NCBI GenBank assembly: GCA_016284575.1 | Contig: JAEEPD010000047.1 | Coordinates: 1-21,726 of the forward strand | Reading direction: 5' to 3' | Source: Bacillota bacterium | GTDB lineage: Bacteria > Bacillota > Clostridia > Peptostreptococcales > Anaerovoracaceae | Length of the DNA stretch: 21,726 nt | Shown: positions 15,731 through 21,726 of the stretch, one piece after another | Numbering within the stretch: position 1 is the first letter of the stretch | How the letters are laid out: the number at the start of each line of letters is the position of its first letter | Notes under the pieces: generated by a model | What the model was told of the DNA's origin: nothing | Databases searched by the model: none | Seen by the model: only the letters and a program-made list of their open reading frames with translations | Translations under genes and position numbers: made by a program

Positions 15731-16699
15731 CTATTCCACAGTCCTGTCGTAGAGAGAGGTGATGGGCCTGTTGGTGTGGGTCCTGATGATGGCCTCTGCC
15801 AGCATAGGCGCCACAGAAAGGACCTTGATCTTCTCCTCTTCTCTCTTCTCGGCGGCTATGGGCATGGTGTTCAGCAGCACCATCTCCTCCATGGCAGAGT
15901 TGTGGATACGCTCGATGGCGGGTCCTGAAAGCACGCCGTGGGTAGCTGCCGCGTGAACGGACTTGGCGCCCCTCTCCATCAGCGCGTTGGCTGCGTTGGT
16001 GATGGTTCCTGCGGTGTCAACCATGTCGTCGATCATGATGCAGTTCTTGCCCTCGATGTCGCCGATGATGTTCATGACCTCGGAAACATTGGCCTTGGGA
16101 CGGCGCTTGTCGATGATGGCGATGGGAGCGTCGAAGTTCTCAGCGAACTTTCTTGCCCTTGCCACGCTGCCGTGGTCCGGGGAAACGATGACGATATTAT
16201 CCAGATCCTTCTGCTTGAAGTAATCCGCCAATATGGGCATGCCGTAGAGATTGTCCACGGGGATGTTGAAATAGCCCTGGATCTGAGCTGCGTGGAGGTC
16301 CATGGTGATGATCCTGTCCACGCCGGAGACGCTGATCATATCAGCCACCAGCTTGGCGGTCAGCGGTTCTCTGGGCTTGGAGATCCTGTCCTGACGGGCG
16401 TAGCCGAAATAAGGGATGATGGCGTTGATGCGGCCTGCGGAGGCTCTGTGCATGGCGTCGACCATGATGCACAGATCCATCAGATTGTCGTTGACAGGTC
16501 TGCAGGTGGGCTGAATGATGTAGCAGTCCATGCCTCTTACAGACTCGCCAAGGCTTACGAAGACCTCTCCGTCTGCGAATTTTGTAGATTTGGACTTGCC
16601 GAGAGGCTTGTCCAGTATTTCAGAAATTTCCTGTGCCAGTGCAGGATTACCGTTTCCTGCGAAAATCTTGTAGCCTGCAAAGGCTCCGTTGCTCCCCAT
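15731..16699 (-). CDS. prs: Ribose-phosphate pyrophosphokinase (PRPP synthetase)
   Basis: Prs makes PRPP from ribose 5-phosphate and ATP, the precursor for purines, pyrimidines, His, Trp and NAD. With the ATG at 16699 the protein has 322 residues, the normal length. The start MGSNGAFAGYKIFAGNGNP matches the family, and AAGGAAAGGACC precedes it. An earlier in-frame TTG at 16732, overlapping purR, is less likely. Visible motifs: FADGEVFVSLGESVRG, ATP-site FGYARQDRISKPREP, DLHAAQIQGYF, and the PRPP loop CIMIDDMVDTAGTI. It follows purR by 25 bases, so the PRPP-sensing repressor and the PRPP-making enzyme are neighbours. Confidence 0.96.
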   Translation of the reverse strand: MGSNGAFAGYKIFAGNGNPALAQEISEILDKPLGKSKSTKFADGEVFVSLGESVRGMDCYIIQPTCRPVNDNLMDLCIMVDAMHRASAGRINAIIPYFGYARQDRISKPREPLTAKLVADMISVSGVDRIITMDLHAAQIQGYFNIPVDNLYGMPILADYFKQKDLDNIVIVSPDHGSVARARKFAENFDAPIAIIDKRRPKANVSEVMNIIGDIEGKNCIMIDDMVDTAGTITNAANALMERGAKSVHAAATHGVLSGPAIERIHNSAMEEMVLLNTMPIAAEKREEEKIKVLSVAPMLAEAIIRTHTNRPITSLYDRTVE

Positions 16700-16724
16700 T
16701 GCTTTTTGGTCCTTTCCTTGCTCA

Positions 16725-17543
16725 TTACGCAATTACATCGGGATTTATATCCATTCGGATGCGGTACTTGTCCTCCTCGTTCATAAGAAGCAGAGGGGTA
16801 TAGTCACCGATCTTCTTGTTGTCGCGGCCGCCGGCCACGACTATGACTCCTATGCCTGCGGTTACCGCATCAAATTCTCTGAGCATGTCCTCGATACCTT
16901 TGATGCTCCCTCCTCCGCGCATGAAGTCATCTATGATCAAAGCCCGCATGCCCGGCTTGAGAGCCATTTTTGAAAGGCTCATCTGCTGGATGCGGTCTGC
17001 AGATCCGCTGAAATAGTTTACGCTTATGGTGCTGCCCTCGGACACCCTGCTCTCTCTTCTGAGCACCACCAGGGGCTTGTTCAGAAGCTCGGCTGTAAAG
17101 AGGGCTACGCCTATGCCTCTGGTCTCCACGGTGACCACCACGTCCAGATCCAGAGCTGCGAAGCGCTTCGCAAAGATGCGGGCTGCGCCCTTAGCTGTTT
17201 CAGGGGTGAACATGAAGTCGGTGGTGTAGATAAAGCCGCCGCCCATCATTCTCTGAGGCTGCTCGTAGAGGGCCTTAAGGCTTTCAAGGACCTTAAGGGA
17301 TTCCTCTCTTGAGATGTATGGTACGTAGCGCACGCCGCCCTTGATGCCGGCGGTGGTCTCCAGATAGCCCAGTCCCGCGGCCTCCATGGAGGCTCTCACC
17401 AGCTTCATGTCCTCGCTGATGGAGGATTTCGCGCAGCCGAAGCGGTCGGCGAAGAAGCCCAGTGAGTAGTCTTTGTTGGGGTTCTCGGTGAGGATGTGGG
17501 TTATCATGCAGACGCGCTGCGCCTTTTTTATCTGTGTTTTCAT
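16725..17543 (-). CDS. purR: PurR, PRPP-responsive purine regulator
   Basis: The 272-residue protein is the Firmicutes-type PurR. It has an N-terminal winged helix (AKSSISEDMKLVRASME) joined to a phosphoribosyltransferase-like domain with the PRPP-binding loop ALIIDDFMRGGGSIKG. In Bacillus this dimer represses purine and related genes and lets go when PRPP is high. VNYFSGSADRIQQMSLSK and GGFIYTTDFMF are also diagnostic. The start at 17543 fits homologues (basic residues just ahead of the winged helix), but there is no Shine-Dalgarno sequence, only an A-rich leader. The usual downstream genes spoVG and glmU are missing and prs follows directly. Confidence 0.95.
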   Translation of the reverse strand: MKTQIKKAQRVCMITHILTENPNKDYSLGFFADRFGCAKSSISEDMKLVRASMEAAGLGYLETTAGIKGGVRYVPYISREESLKVLESLKALYEQPQRMMGGGFIYTTDFMFTPETAKGAARIFAKRFAALDLDVVVTVETRGIGVALFTAELLNKPLVVLRRESRVSEGSTISVNYFSGSADRIQQMSLSKMALKPGMRALIIDDFMRGGGSIKGIEDMLREFDAVTAGIGVIVVAGGRDNKKIGDYTPLLLMNEEDKYRIRMDINPDVIA

Positions 17544-17576
17544 GGGATTTGTATTTTGTTGATTGATTTCTGCAGG

Positions 17577-17769
17577 CAGATGCTTTCAGGACCAGGTGCT
17601 CGTCGCTGCAACGCAATGGATTTCTTCTTCGCTGATCTCGGCCGCGGTCATGACCCGCTCGCGCCTACAGTCGGCGCTCACTAGACCGCTAAGCTGCCGC
17701 TTACCTCGATACACGCTTGAATAAATCCTGCTTTTGCAACGCTCCTCGCAAAGGTCCTTCAAGCATCTG
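17577..17769. repeat. 193-bp palindromic element between murC and purR
   Basis: Terminal inverted repeats CAGATGCTTTCAGGACC (17577-17593) and GGTCCTTCAAGCATCTG (17753-17769) match at 15 of 17 positions. Weaker complementarity continues inward (GCAACG and ATCC blocks on both sides). Inside lies a stem GCGGTC (17644-17649) with GACCGC (17684-17689) enclosing GCGCC/GGCGC (17661-17665, 17673-17677). No reading frame is supported. Read on the minus strand, the inner stem resembles a stem in the tRNA-Glu insert. Confidence 0.75.
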
Positions 17770-17794
17770 TCCGCACTATTCTTTCAGCTTAAAG

Positions 17795-19180
17795 CTACTG
17801 CCTGTCAGCGGCGAGGATCTTCTCTCCTACTTTGTAGATGTCGCCGGCGCCCATGGTTATTACTATGTCTCCGGGGTTGGCGTTGTTGATAACGAACTCT
17901 GCCATATCGTCAAAGTCGGGGATAAAGTAGACCTCCTTATCGGGATGCTTTATCTTGATCTCCTCCATCAGGGAGCGGGAGCTGAGCTTGTAGATGTTCT
18001 TCTCCCTTGCCGCGTAGATCTCCGCCAGCACTATCTTGTCGGCATCCCTGAAGGCGTCGGCAAACTCTCCGAACAGCGCCATGGTCCTGGTGTAGGTGTG
18101 GGGCTGGAAGAGGCACCAGATCTGCTTGTGGGACACATTGGTGGCTGCGGCCAGGGTGGCCTTTATCTCGGTGGGATGGTGGGCGTAGTCGTCCACGATG
18201 CTGATGCCGGACTTAGTTTTGCCGATTATGTCGAAGCGTCTCTGGGTGCCAGTGAAGGCCTGCAGGCTCTCCTTGATGGAATCCAGGCTCACGCCCAGGT
18301 TCAGGCAGCAGGCGATGGCCGCCAGGGAATTGCTCACGTTGTGCTCTCCCGGCACTGCCAGCTGTATCCTGGAAACGAAGCCCTCCTTGCTGTAAAGGTC
18401 GTAGGACGGCATGCCAAGATCGTTGAATTCGATGTTCTTTGCATAGTAATCGCTGCCCTCGTTGAAGCCGAAGGTCACCACCCTGCACTTGAGGTCGTCG
18501 ATGACGGCCCTTACGAAGGGATTGGCGTCATAGCCGATGACCAGACCGTTTTCGGGTACCTTGTTCGCGAAGGTCTTGAAGGACTGGGCGATGTGGTTGA
18601 TGTCCTTGAAATAGTCCAGATGGTCGGAGTCGATGTTGAGGATTATCTCCACCCAGGGTCTCAGCTCCAGGAAGCTGTCCATGTACTCACAGGCCTCGGT
18701 GACGAAATACTCGGTCTGGCCTATTTTACAGTTGGACTTGAACTCGCTGAGTATGCCGCCTACCAGTATGGTGGGATCGTACTTGGCATTTTCAAGTATC
18801 ATGGACACCATGGATGTGGTGGTGGTCTTGCCGTGGGTGCCGGAGATGGCTATTGATGTGCGGTAATCCGCCATGATGGCGCCCAGGGCCTCAGCCCTTG
18901 AGATGACCGGGATGCCGCGCCTTTTTGCCTCCAGTATCTCCGGATTTTCCATGGACACCGCAGCAGAATATACCAGAAGATCCGTGTCTCCCAGGTTCTC
19001 AGCCTTGTGCTCGAAGAACACCTGAGCCCCATGGGCTATCAGGTTGTCTGTCACGTTGCTCTGCTTGAGGTCCGAGCCGGAGACTCTGTAGCCCCGGTTC
19101 AGCAGTATGTCCGCAATGGCGGAGAGGCCTATGCCGCCCACGCCTATGCAGTGGATGTGTTTATAATTCTTAAGATCCAT
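17795..19180 (-). CDS. murC: UDP-N-acetylmuramate--L-alanine ligase
   Basis: MurC adds the first amino acid (L-Ala) to UDP-MurNAc in cytoplasmic peptidoglycan precursor synthesis. The 461-residue product has the expected length. Motifs: HCIGVGGIGLSAIADIL (N-terminal UDP-binding fold, 10-26), GTHGKTTT P-loop (114-121), NIDSDHLDYF, GEHNVSNSLAA, DDYAHHPTEI, FQPHTYTRT and MGAGDIYKVGE. AAAGGGCATAAAA before the ATG is a good ribosome binding site; gltX ends 12 bases upstream, so gltX and murC form one operon. murC next to purR is common in Clostridia. A 251-base gap with a palindromic element separates it from purR. Confidence 0.97.
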   Translation of the reverse strand: MDLKNYKHIHCIGVGGIGLSAIADILLNRGYRVSGSDLKQSNVTDNLIAHGAQVFFEHKAENLGDTDLLVYSAAVSMENPEILEAKRRGIPVISRAEALGAIMADYRTSIAISGTHGKTTTTSMVSMILENAKYDPTILVGGILSEFKSNCKIGQTEYFVTEACEYMDSFLELRPWVEIILNIDSDHLDYFKDINHIAQSFKTFANKVPENGLVIGYDANPFVRAVIDDLKCRVVTFGFNEGSDYYAKNIEFNDLGMPSYDLYSKEGFVSRIQLAVPGEHNVSNSLAAIACCLNLGVSLDSIKESLQAFTGTQRRFDIIGKTKSGISIVDDYAHHPTEIKATLAAATNVSHKQIWCLFQPHTYTRTMALFGEFADAFRDADKIVLAEIYAAREKNIYKLSSRSLMEEIKIKHPDKEVYFIPDFDDMAEFVINNANPGDIVITMGAGDIYKVGEKILAADRQ

Positions 19181-19192
19181 TTTTATGCCCTT

Positions 19193-20839
19193 TTATGCCT
19201 TCATGGCCTTTTCGATGCGCGCTCTGACCTTTTCAGGTCCCATGATCTGCTGGATAGTCCAAAGATCCGGGGAATTGGTCCTGCCGGTTATAGCCACGCG
19301 GATGACTCCGCTCACATGGCCCACATGGCCCTTGTACTGATCGGGGTTCTTCTTGTAATCCTTGGGCTTGACGGCGTATCCCAGCTCATCTGTAATGGCC
19401 CTTATCTTATCGAACCAGGCGGAGTTGTCGTCCGCCGGATCGTAGCCGTCGATGTATTTCTGAAGTATGATCTGCCTGTCGGCCTCGCACTCTGCGGGGA
19501 AGGAATCCTGATACTCGAAGTAATCGTCAAAGAAATACTTGATGAAGCTGAAGATCTGCCCCGCTGCCACCAGGTCCTTCCTGGGCTTTTCGCCGCCCCT
19601 GTCGATGTCGTAGATCTTAAGGAGCATGTCCTTATTCTCCTCGAAAAGCTTCAGGAGCTCAGGCTCGTAATCCCTCGCCCAGCCCAGCATGAACTCGTAG
19701 ATCTCCTCTGCGGACTTTCTTGCCAGCACGTCCTTGGACACGTTGTTCAGCTTGTCCAGATCGAAGAGAGTGCCGGAATCGCTCATCTTTTCAGCGGTGA
19801 AGGTGAATTCGTTGTAGTCAGCCTCGGGGTTTGCGATGCGCCACTCTTCGAAGTCGGAATTGAGCACAGTCATCAGGTACTCGCGGACGGCCTCGGGGAA
19901 GTAGCCCTGCTTCTTGTAGTATTCCAGAGACAGCTCAGGATCCTTGCGCTTTGAAAGCTTTCTCTTCTGGCCTGTGGTCTCGTCTATCTTCATCAGCACC
20001 GTATTGTGGACGAACTTCGGCGGCTGCCAGCCCATGGCATCGAAGAGCTGCATGTGGATGGGCCAGGTGGCCATCCATTCCTCACCTCTGACCACGTGGG
20101 TGGTGCGCATGAAGTGGTCGTCGCAGACGTGGGCGAAGTGATAGGTGGGCAGGCCGGTCTTCTTCAGGATGACCACGTCCTGCACGTTCTCCGGCATGGA
20201 GATGTTTCCGCGGATCTCGTCGTGGACGCTGATGTATCTGCCCTCTTCTCCGGGGCTTCTGAATCTGATGACGGGAACCTCGCCTCTGTCCAGATATTCC
20301 TTGACCTTTTCTATGGGCAGATCCCTGTGCTCAGCGTAAACGCCGTAGATCCCCGGGTTCAGCTTGTTCTTTTCCTGATACTCGCGGATGGAGGCTATCT
20401 TTTCCTCGCTCATGAAGCAGGGATAAGCCTTGCCTTCCTCTATCAGCTTTTTGACGCAGGCCTTGTAGACAGGGCCTCTGCGGCTCTGGTAATAGGGTCC
20501 GTAGCTGCCGCTTTCGCCCTGCTTGGTGGCACCCTCGTCAAAGTTTATGCCAAAATAGCTGAGGGTGTCCAGGAGCACGGGAATGGCCCCCTCCACCTCT
20601 CTTTTGTCATCAGTATCCTCCACGCGCAGGAATGCAACGCCATGGCTCTGGTGAGCCAGTCTTTCGTCCACCAGGGCTCCGTAAAGGTTTCCGAGGTGGA
20701 TGAAGCCCGTGGGGCTGGGACCCAGCCTTGTGACCTTTGCGCCCTCCGGCAGTCTTCTGGGGGGATAGATGTCTTCGTAGTCTGCCGGGGTCCTGGTGAT
20801 GTCCGGGAACAGCAGATCTGCAAGCTTTTTATAGTCCAT
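19193..20839 (-). CDS. gltX: Glutamyl-tRNA synthetase
   Basis: GluRS charges tRNA-Glu (and, in organisms that use GatCAB, sometimes tRNA-Gln). With the ATG at 20839 the protein has 548 residues. This start is supported by GTGAAAGGACTCTTT; the frame is open to an upstream ATG at 20866 that lacks a ribosome binding site. Class I signatures are PSPTGFIHLGN (41-51, an HLGN form of HIGH) and KLSKR (294-298). Rossmann-fold segments VEDTDDKREVEGA and HVVRGEEWMATWPIHMQLF are also visible. The C-terminal anticodon-binding part is longer than in E. coli GluRS, as in the clostridial form. It heads the gltX-murC operon and stands divergently from a tRNA-Glu gene about 350 bases away. Confidence 0.96.
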   Translation of the reverse strand: MDYKKLADLLFPDITRTPADYEDIYPPRRLPEGAKVTRLGPSPTGFIHLGNLYGALVDERLAHQSHGVAFLRVEDTDDKREVEGAIPVLLDTLSYFGINFDEGATKQGESGSYGPYYQSRRGPVYKACVKKLIEEGKAYPCFMSEEKIASIREYQEKNKLNPGIYGVYAEHRDLPIEKVKEYLDRGEVPVIRFRSPGEEGRYISVHDEIRGNISMPENVQDVVILKKTGLPTYHFAHVCDDHFMRTTHVVRGEEWMATWPIHMQLFDAMGWQPPKFVHNTVLMKIDETTGQKRKLSKRKDPELSLEYYKKQGYFPEAVREYLMTVLNSDFEEWRIANPEADYNEFTFTAEKMSDSGTLFDLDKLNNVSKDVLARKSAEEIYEFMLGWARDYEPELLKLFEENKDMLLKIYDIDRGGEKPRKDLVAAGQIFSFIKYFFDDYFEYQDSFPAECEADRQIILQKYIDGYDPADDNSAWFDKIRAITDELGYAVKPKDYKKNPDQYKGHVGHVSGVIRVAITGRTNSPDLWTIQQIMGPEKVRARIEKAMKA

Positions 20840-20977
20840 AAAGAGTCCTTTCACTCGATTGATCATATACGTGTAAATGCAGGCTTTGGCGGAGTGTCAG
20901 GTTCTGCCTTAGCACTGTATTAAGGTGCTGCGCAAAAAACACGCAAACAACGGGCGCAGTTAGCGCCTTGCGGAAAT

Positions 20978-21005
20978 ATTGTATCAAAAATCGCAGAAAA
21001 TACAA
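20978..21005 (-). promoter_or_regulatory. Promoter and leader of the gltX-murC operon
   Basis: Minus strand: TTGTAT (21005-21000), 16-base spacer, TACAAT (20983-20978) with extended TG (TGATACAAT). The leader of about 130 bases begins with a hairpin GGCGC/GCGCC (20955-20969) and has a second, AGCAC/GTGCT (20911-20929). No T-box signature (GGTGGNACCGCG) is present, so classical tRNA-sensing control is not supported. Confidence 0.75.
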
Positions 21006-21032
21006 CATAAAATCGGCTTTGAAGGAAAGAAA

Positions 21033-21077
21033 TTGCGGCACACCGCGGGGCAGAAAGCCCTGCCCTTTCCGCCGCAA
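21033..21077. other. GC-rich hairpin between the gltX and tRNA-Glu promoters
   Basis: Outer arms TTGCGGC (21033-21039) and GCCGCAA (21071-21077) enclose GGGCAG (21048-21053) and CTGCCC (21060-21065). It lies between two divergent promoters and lacks a U-run. Apart from this hairpin and the two promoters I see nothing gene-like in 20840-21186. Confidence 0.4.
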
Positions 21078-21128
21078 AGCCCTTTCCAAGCCAATAAAAA
21101 ATAATTATGGATTTGAATAAAATATTGC

Positions 21129-21157
21129 TGGACAAAAGCATACCCTTTGTGTATAAT
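21129..21157 (+). promoter_or_regulatory. Promoter of tRNA-Glu
   Basis: TGGACA (21129-21134), 17-base spacer, perfect TATAAT (21152-21157); the tRNA begins 29 bases later. Inverted repeats CCTTTGTG (21144-21151) and CACAAAGG (21171-21178) flank the -10 box and predicted start. Confidence 0.8.
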
Positions 21158-21186
21158 ACTGAATGTTCCGCACAAAGGACACATGT

Positions 21187-21261
21187 GGTGCCTTGGTCAA
21201 GTGGTCAAGACGCTAGCCTCTCACGCTGGAATCAGGGGTTCGACTCCCCTAGGCACTACCA
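21187..21261 (+). tRNA. tRNA-Glu (anticodon CTC)
   Basis: This 75-base tRNA has an acceptor GGTGCCT paired with AGGCACT (terminal G-U), a D-arm with GTC/GAC stem, and an anticodon stem CTAGC/GCTGG around loop CTCTCAC. The anticodon CTC reads GAG codons. The T-arm AGGGG-TTCGACT-CCCCT and an encoded CCA complete it. It is followed by an intrinsic terminator, so it is transcribed alone. The cognate synthetase gene gltX stands divergently upstream. Its 3' end is duplicated 174 bp downstream. Confidence 0.95.
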
Positions 21262-21270
21262 ACAACGAAG

Positions 21271-21293
21271 AACCGCCTTTATGGCGGTTTTTT
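21271..21293 (+). terminator. Intrinsic terminator of tRNA-Glu
   Basis: Perfect 7-bp stem AACCGCC / GGCGGTT (21271-21277, 21283-21289) with loop TTTAT and six T from 21288. Confidence 0.9.
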
Positions 21294-21310
21294 GTTGTTC
21301 ACATATGATT

Positions 21311-21425
21311 TAGGGGAGTCGAACCCGAAAGGGCAGAACGGTCCGGTGGACCGTTCTGGGTCGAGCACGCCTGTGGCGAGCGCAGACCGGCGGATTTGCG
21401 TCAGCAAATACGCGTAACTCCCCTA
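21311..21425 (+). other. Compact multi-helix structured element, candidate ncRNA or mobile palindrome
   Basis: One closing stem and four nearly contiguous hairpins can be drawn. P1 is TAGGGGAGT (21311-21319) with ACTCCCCTA (21417-21425). P2 is CCC-GAAA-GGG (21324-21333), a GNRA tetraloop. P3 is an 11-bp perfect stem CAGAACGGTCC with its complement and a GGT loop (21334-21358). P4 (21359-21388) is GGTC/GACC enclosing CGCC-TGT-GGCG. P5 (21390-21413) is a 10-bp stem with one mismatch and a GTCA loop. Linkers P2-P3, P3-P4 and P4-P5 are 0, 0 and 1 base. No promoter directly ahead and no reading frame are seen; strand is assigned by orientation to the tRNA copy. Confidence 0.55.
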
Positions 21426-21441
21426 GGCACTACCAACACTG

Positions 21442-21474
21442 AAAGACCCGATACGAACTCGTATCGGGTCTTTT
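21442..21474. terminator. Strong, probably bidirectional terminator
   Basis: Perfect 14-bp stem AAAGACCCGATACG (21442-21455) with its complement (21460-21473), AACT loop, then T (four T at 21471-21474). It follows the duplicated tRNA end on the plus strand and faces the end of the membrane-protein gene on the minus strand. Confidence 0.75.
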
Positions 21475-21494
21475 ATCGTTTAGATATTGTAATC

Positions 21495-21524
21495 AGGGGA
21501 TTACTACCCCAAAGGGCAGAACAG
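21495..21524 (+). repeat. Second, partial copy of the start of the tRNA-Glu insert
   Basis: AGGGGA-N5-ACCC-N-AAAGGGCAGAAC occurs at 21312-21339 in the structured insert and again at 21495-21522. The second copy lacks the rest of the element. Confidence 0.5.
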
Positions 21525-21541
21525 CCACATGTCACGTGGAG

Positions 21542-21726
21542 CTATATCACGCCCATGGGAATGAGTATTATCAGAAGAAGCGCGTCAAGGCCCCAGATAC
21601 CGATAAGGAATTTCTTTCTGGCGGCGGGCTTCATGTCAGGCACGTAATTGCTGGCCAGGAAGAACGGTATGTATGTGGTAACGAACACGGGCAGCACGCC
21701 CCACCATTTGTAGACCCAGATGAAGG
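21542..21726 (-). CDS. Unidentified integral membrane protein (C-terminal 60 residues only)
   Basis: Minus-strand frame running off the right edge and ending in TAG at 21544-21542. The visible 60 residues show two hydrophobic segments: KWWGVLPVFVTTYIPFFLA, and FLIGIWGLDALLLIILIPMG near the C-terminus. They are joined by a short basic loop (MKPAARKKF). This is the tail of a multi-spanning membrane protein. I do not recognise the family. The coding frame is supported by good hydrophobic periodicity and a clean stop followed by a non-coding region with a terminator. Confidence 0.6.
   Translation of the reverse strand, partial: FIWVYKWWGVLPVFVTTYIPFFLASNYVPDMKPAARKKFLIGIWGLDALLLIILIPMGVI

Larger units (their letters stand above)
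21243..21438. repeat. 22-bp direct repeat of the tRNA-Glu 3' end
   Basis: The 22 bases at 21243-21264 (T-stem 3' half, acceptor 3' strand, CCA and AACA, starting ACTCCCCTAGGCACT) recur perfectly at 21417-21438. The second copy has no tRNA 5' part. A 16-base inverted copy of the T-arm (GGGTTCGACTCCCCTA at 21236-21251) lies between them at 21311-21326. Confidence 0.9.

Noticed and set aside
16700..16732. TTG start of prs overlapping purR
   Set aside because: The ATG at 16699 gives the normal N-terminus and has AAGGAAAGGACC upstream.
20840..20971. T-box riboswitch in the gltX leader
   Set aside because: No GGTGGNACCGCG sequence or terminator/antiterminator pair is present; only short hairpins are seen.
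21187..21438. A second functional tRNA-Glu downstream
   Set aside because: Only the 3' 18-22 bases of the tRNA are repeated; D-arm, anticodon arm and 5' acceptor strand are absent.
1..21726. CRISPR arrays, integrases, complete insertion sequences or phage genes
   Set aside because: No regularly spaced repeats and no transposase, recombinase or phage-like proteins were found; the direct repeats seen occur as single pairs.

Overview
The window looks like a chromosomal housekeeping region of a low-to-moderate-GC-lineage Bacillota (class Clostridia), here fairly GC-rich. The evidence is the gene order gltX-murC-purR-prs-pth-mfd-(flippase)-hup-rqcP, which follows the conserved Bacillus/Clostridium order around purR, prs, pth, mfd, yabM and yabO (rqcP). 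Other support is a Firmicutes-type PurR, strong AGGAGG ribosome binding sites and the clostridial form of GluRS. No rRNA or other decisive species marker is present, so I do not name a genus. All protein genes are on the minus strand and are read from right to left; the only plus-strand gene is tRNA-Glu.

Right end (about 20.8-21.7 kb): the 3' end of an unidentified membrane protein, a tRNA-Glu(CTC) with its own promoter and terminator, and downstream of the tRNA a compact, highly structured insert. This insert is bounded by an inverted copy of the T-arm on one side and a direct copy of the tRNA 3' end on the other. A divergent promoter then starts the gltX operon.

9.1-20.8 kb: gltX (GluRS), murC (cell wall), purR and prs (purine control and PRPP supply), pth (peptidyl-tRNA hydrolase), mfd (transcription-coupled repair), a purine nucleosidase-like protein and a MOP-type flippase. 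Two gaps hold long palindromic elements rather than genes: murC-purR and pth-mfd. Sporulation genes that often sit in this order (spoVG, spoVT, yabP, yabQ) are absent, as are glmU and mazG at these positions.

8.1-9.1 kb: the nucleoid protein HU as a single-gene unit with promoter and terminator, a 158-bp REP-like palindromic element, and rqcP.

0-8.1 kb: uvrB (overlapping rqcP), a D-aminoacylase-type amidohydrolase, a lipoprotein, uvrA and the 5' part of an alpha/beta hydrolase. Together with mfd this puts most of nucleotide excision repair (UvrA, UvrB, Mfd; no UvrC) in one 15-kb stretch.

The most unusual signal is not in the genes. It is a set of intergenic structured elements, at about 4.5, 6.1, 8.55, 15.0, 17.7 and 21.37 kb. 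Two of them are flanked by a duplicated 3' end of the neighbouring gene: 22 bp of tRNA-Glu and 29 bp of uvrB. Two share a recognisable stem module.
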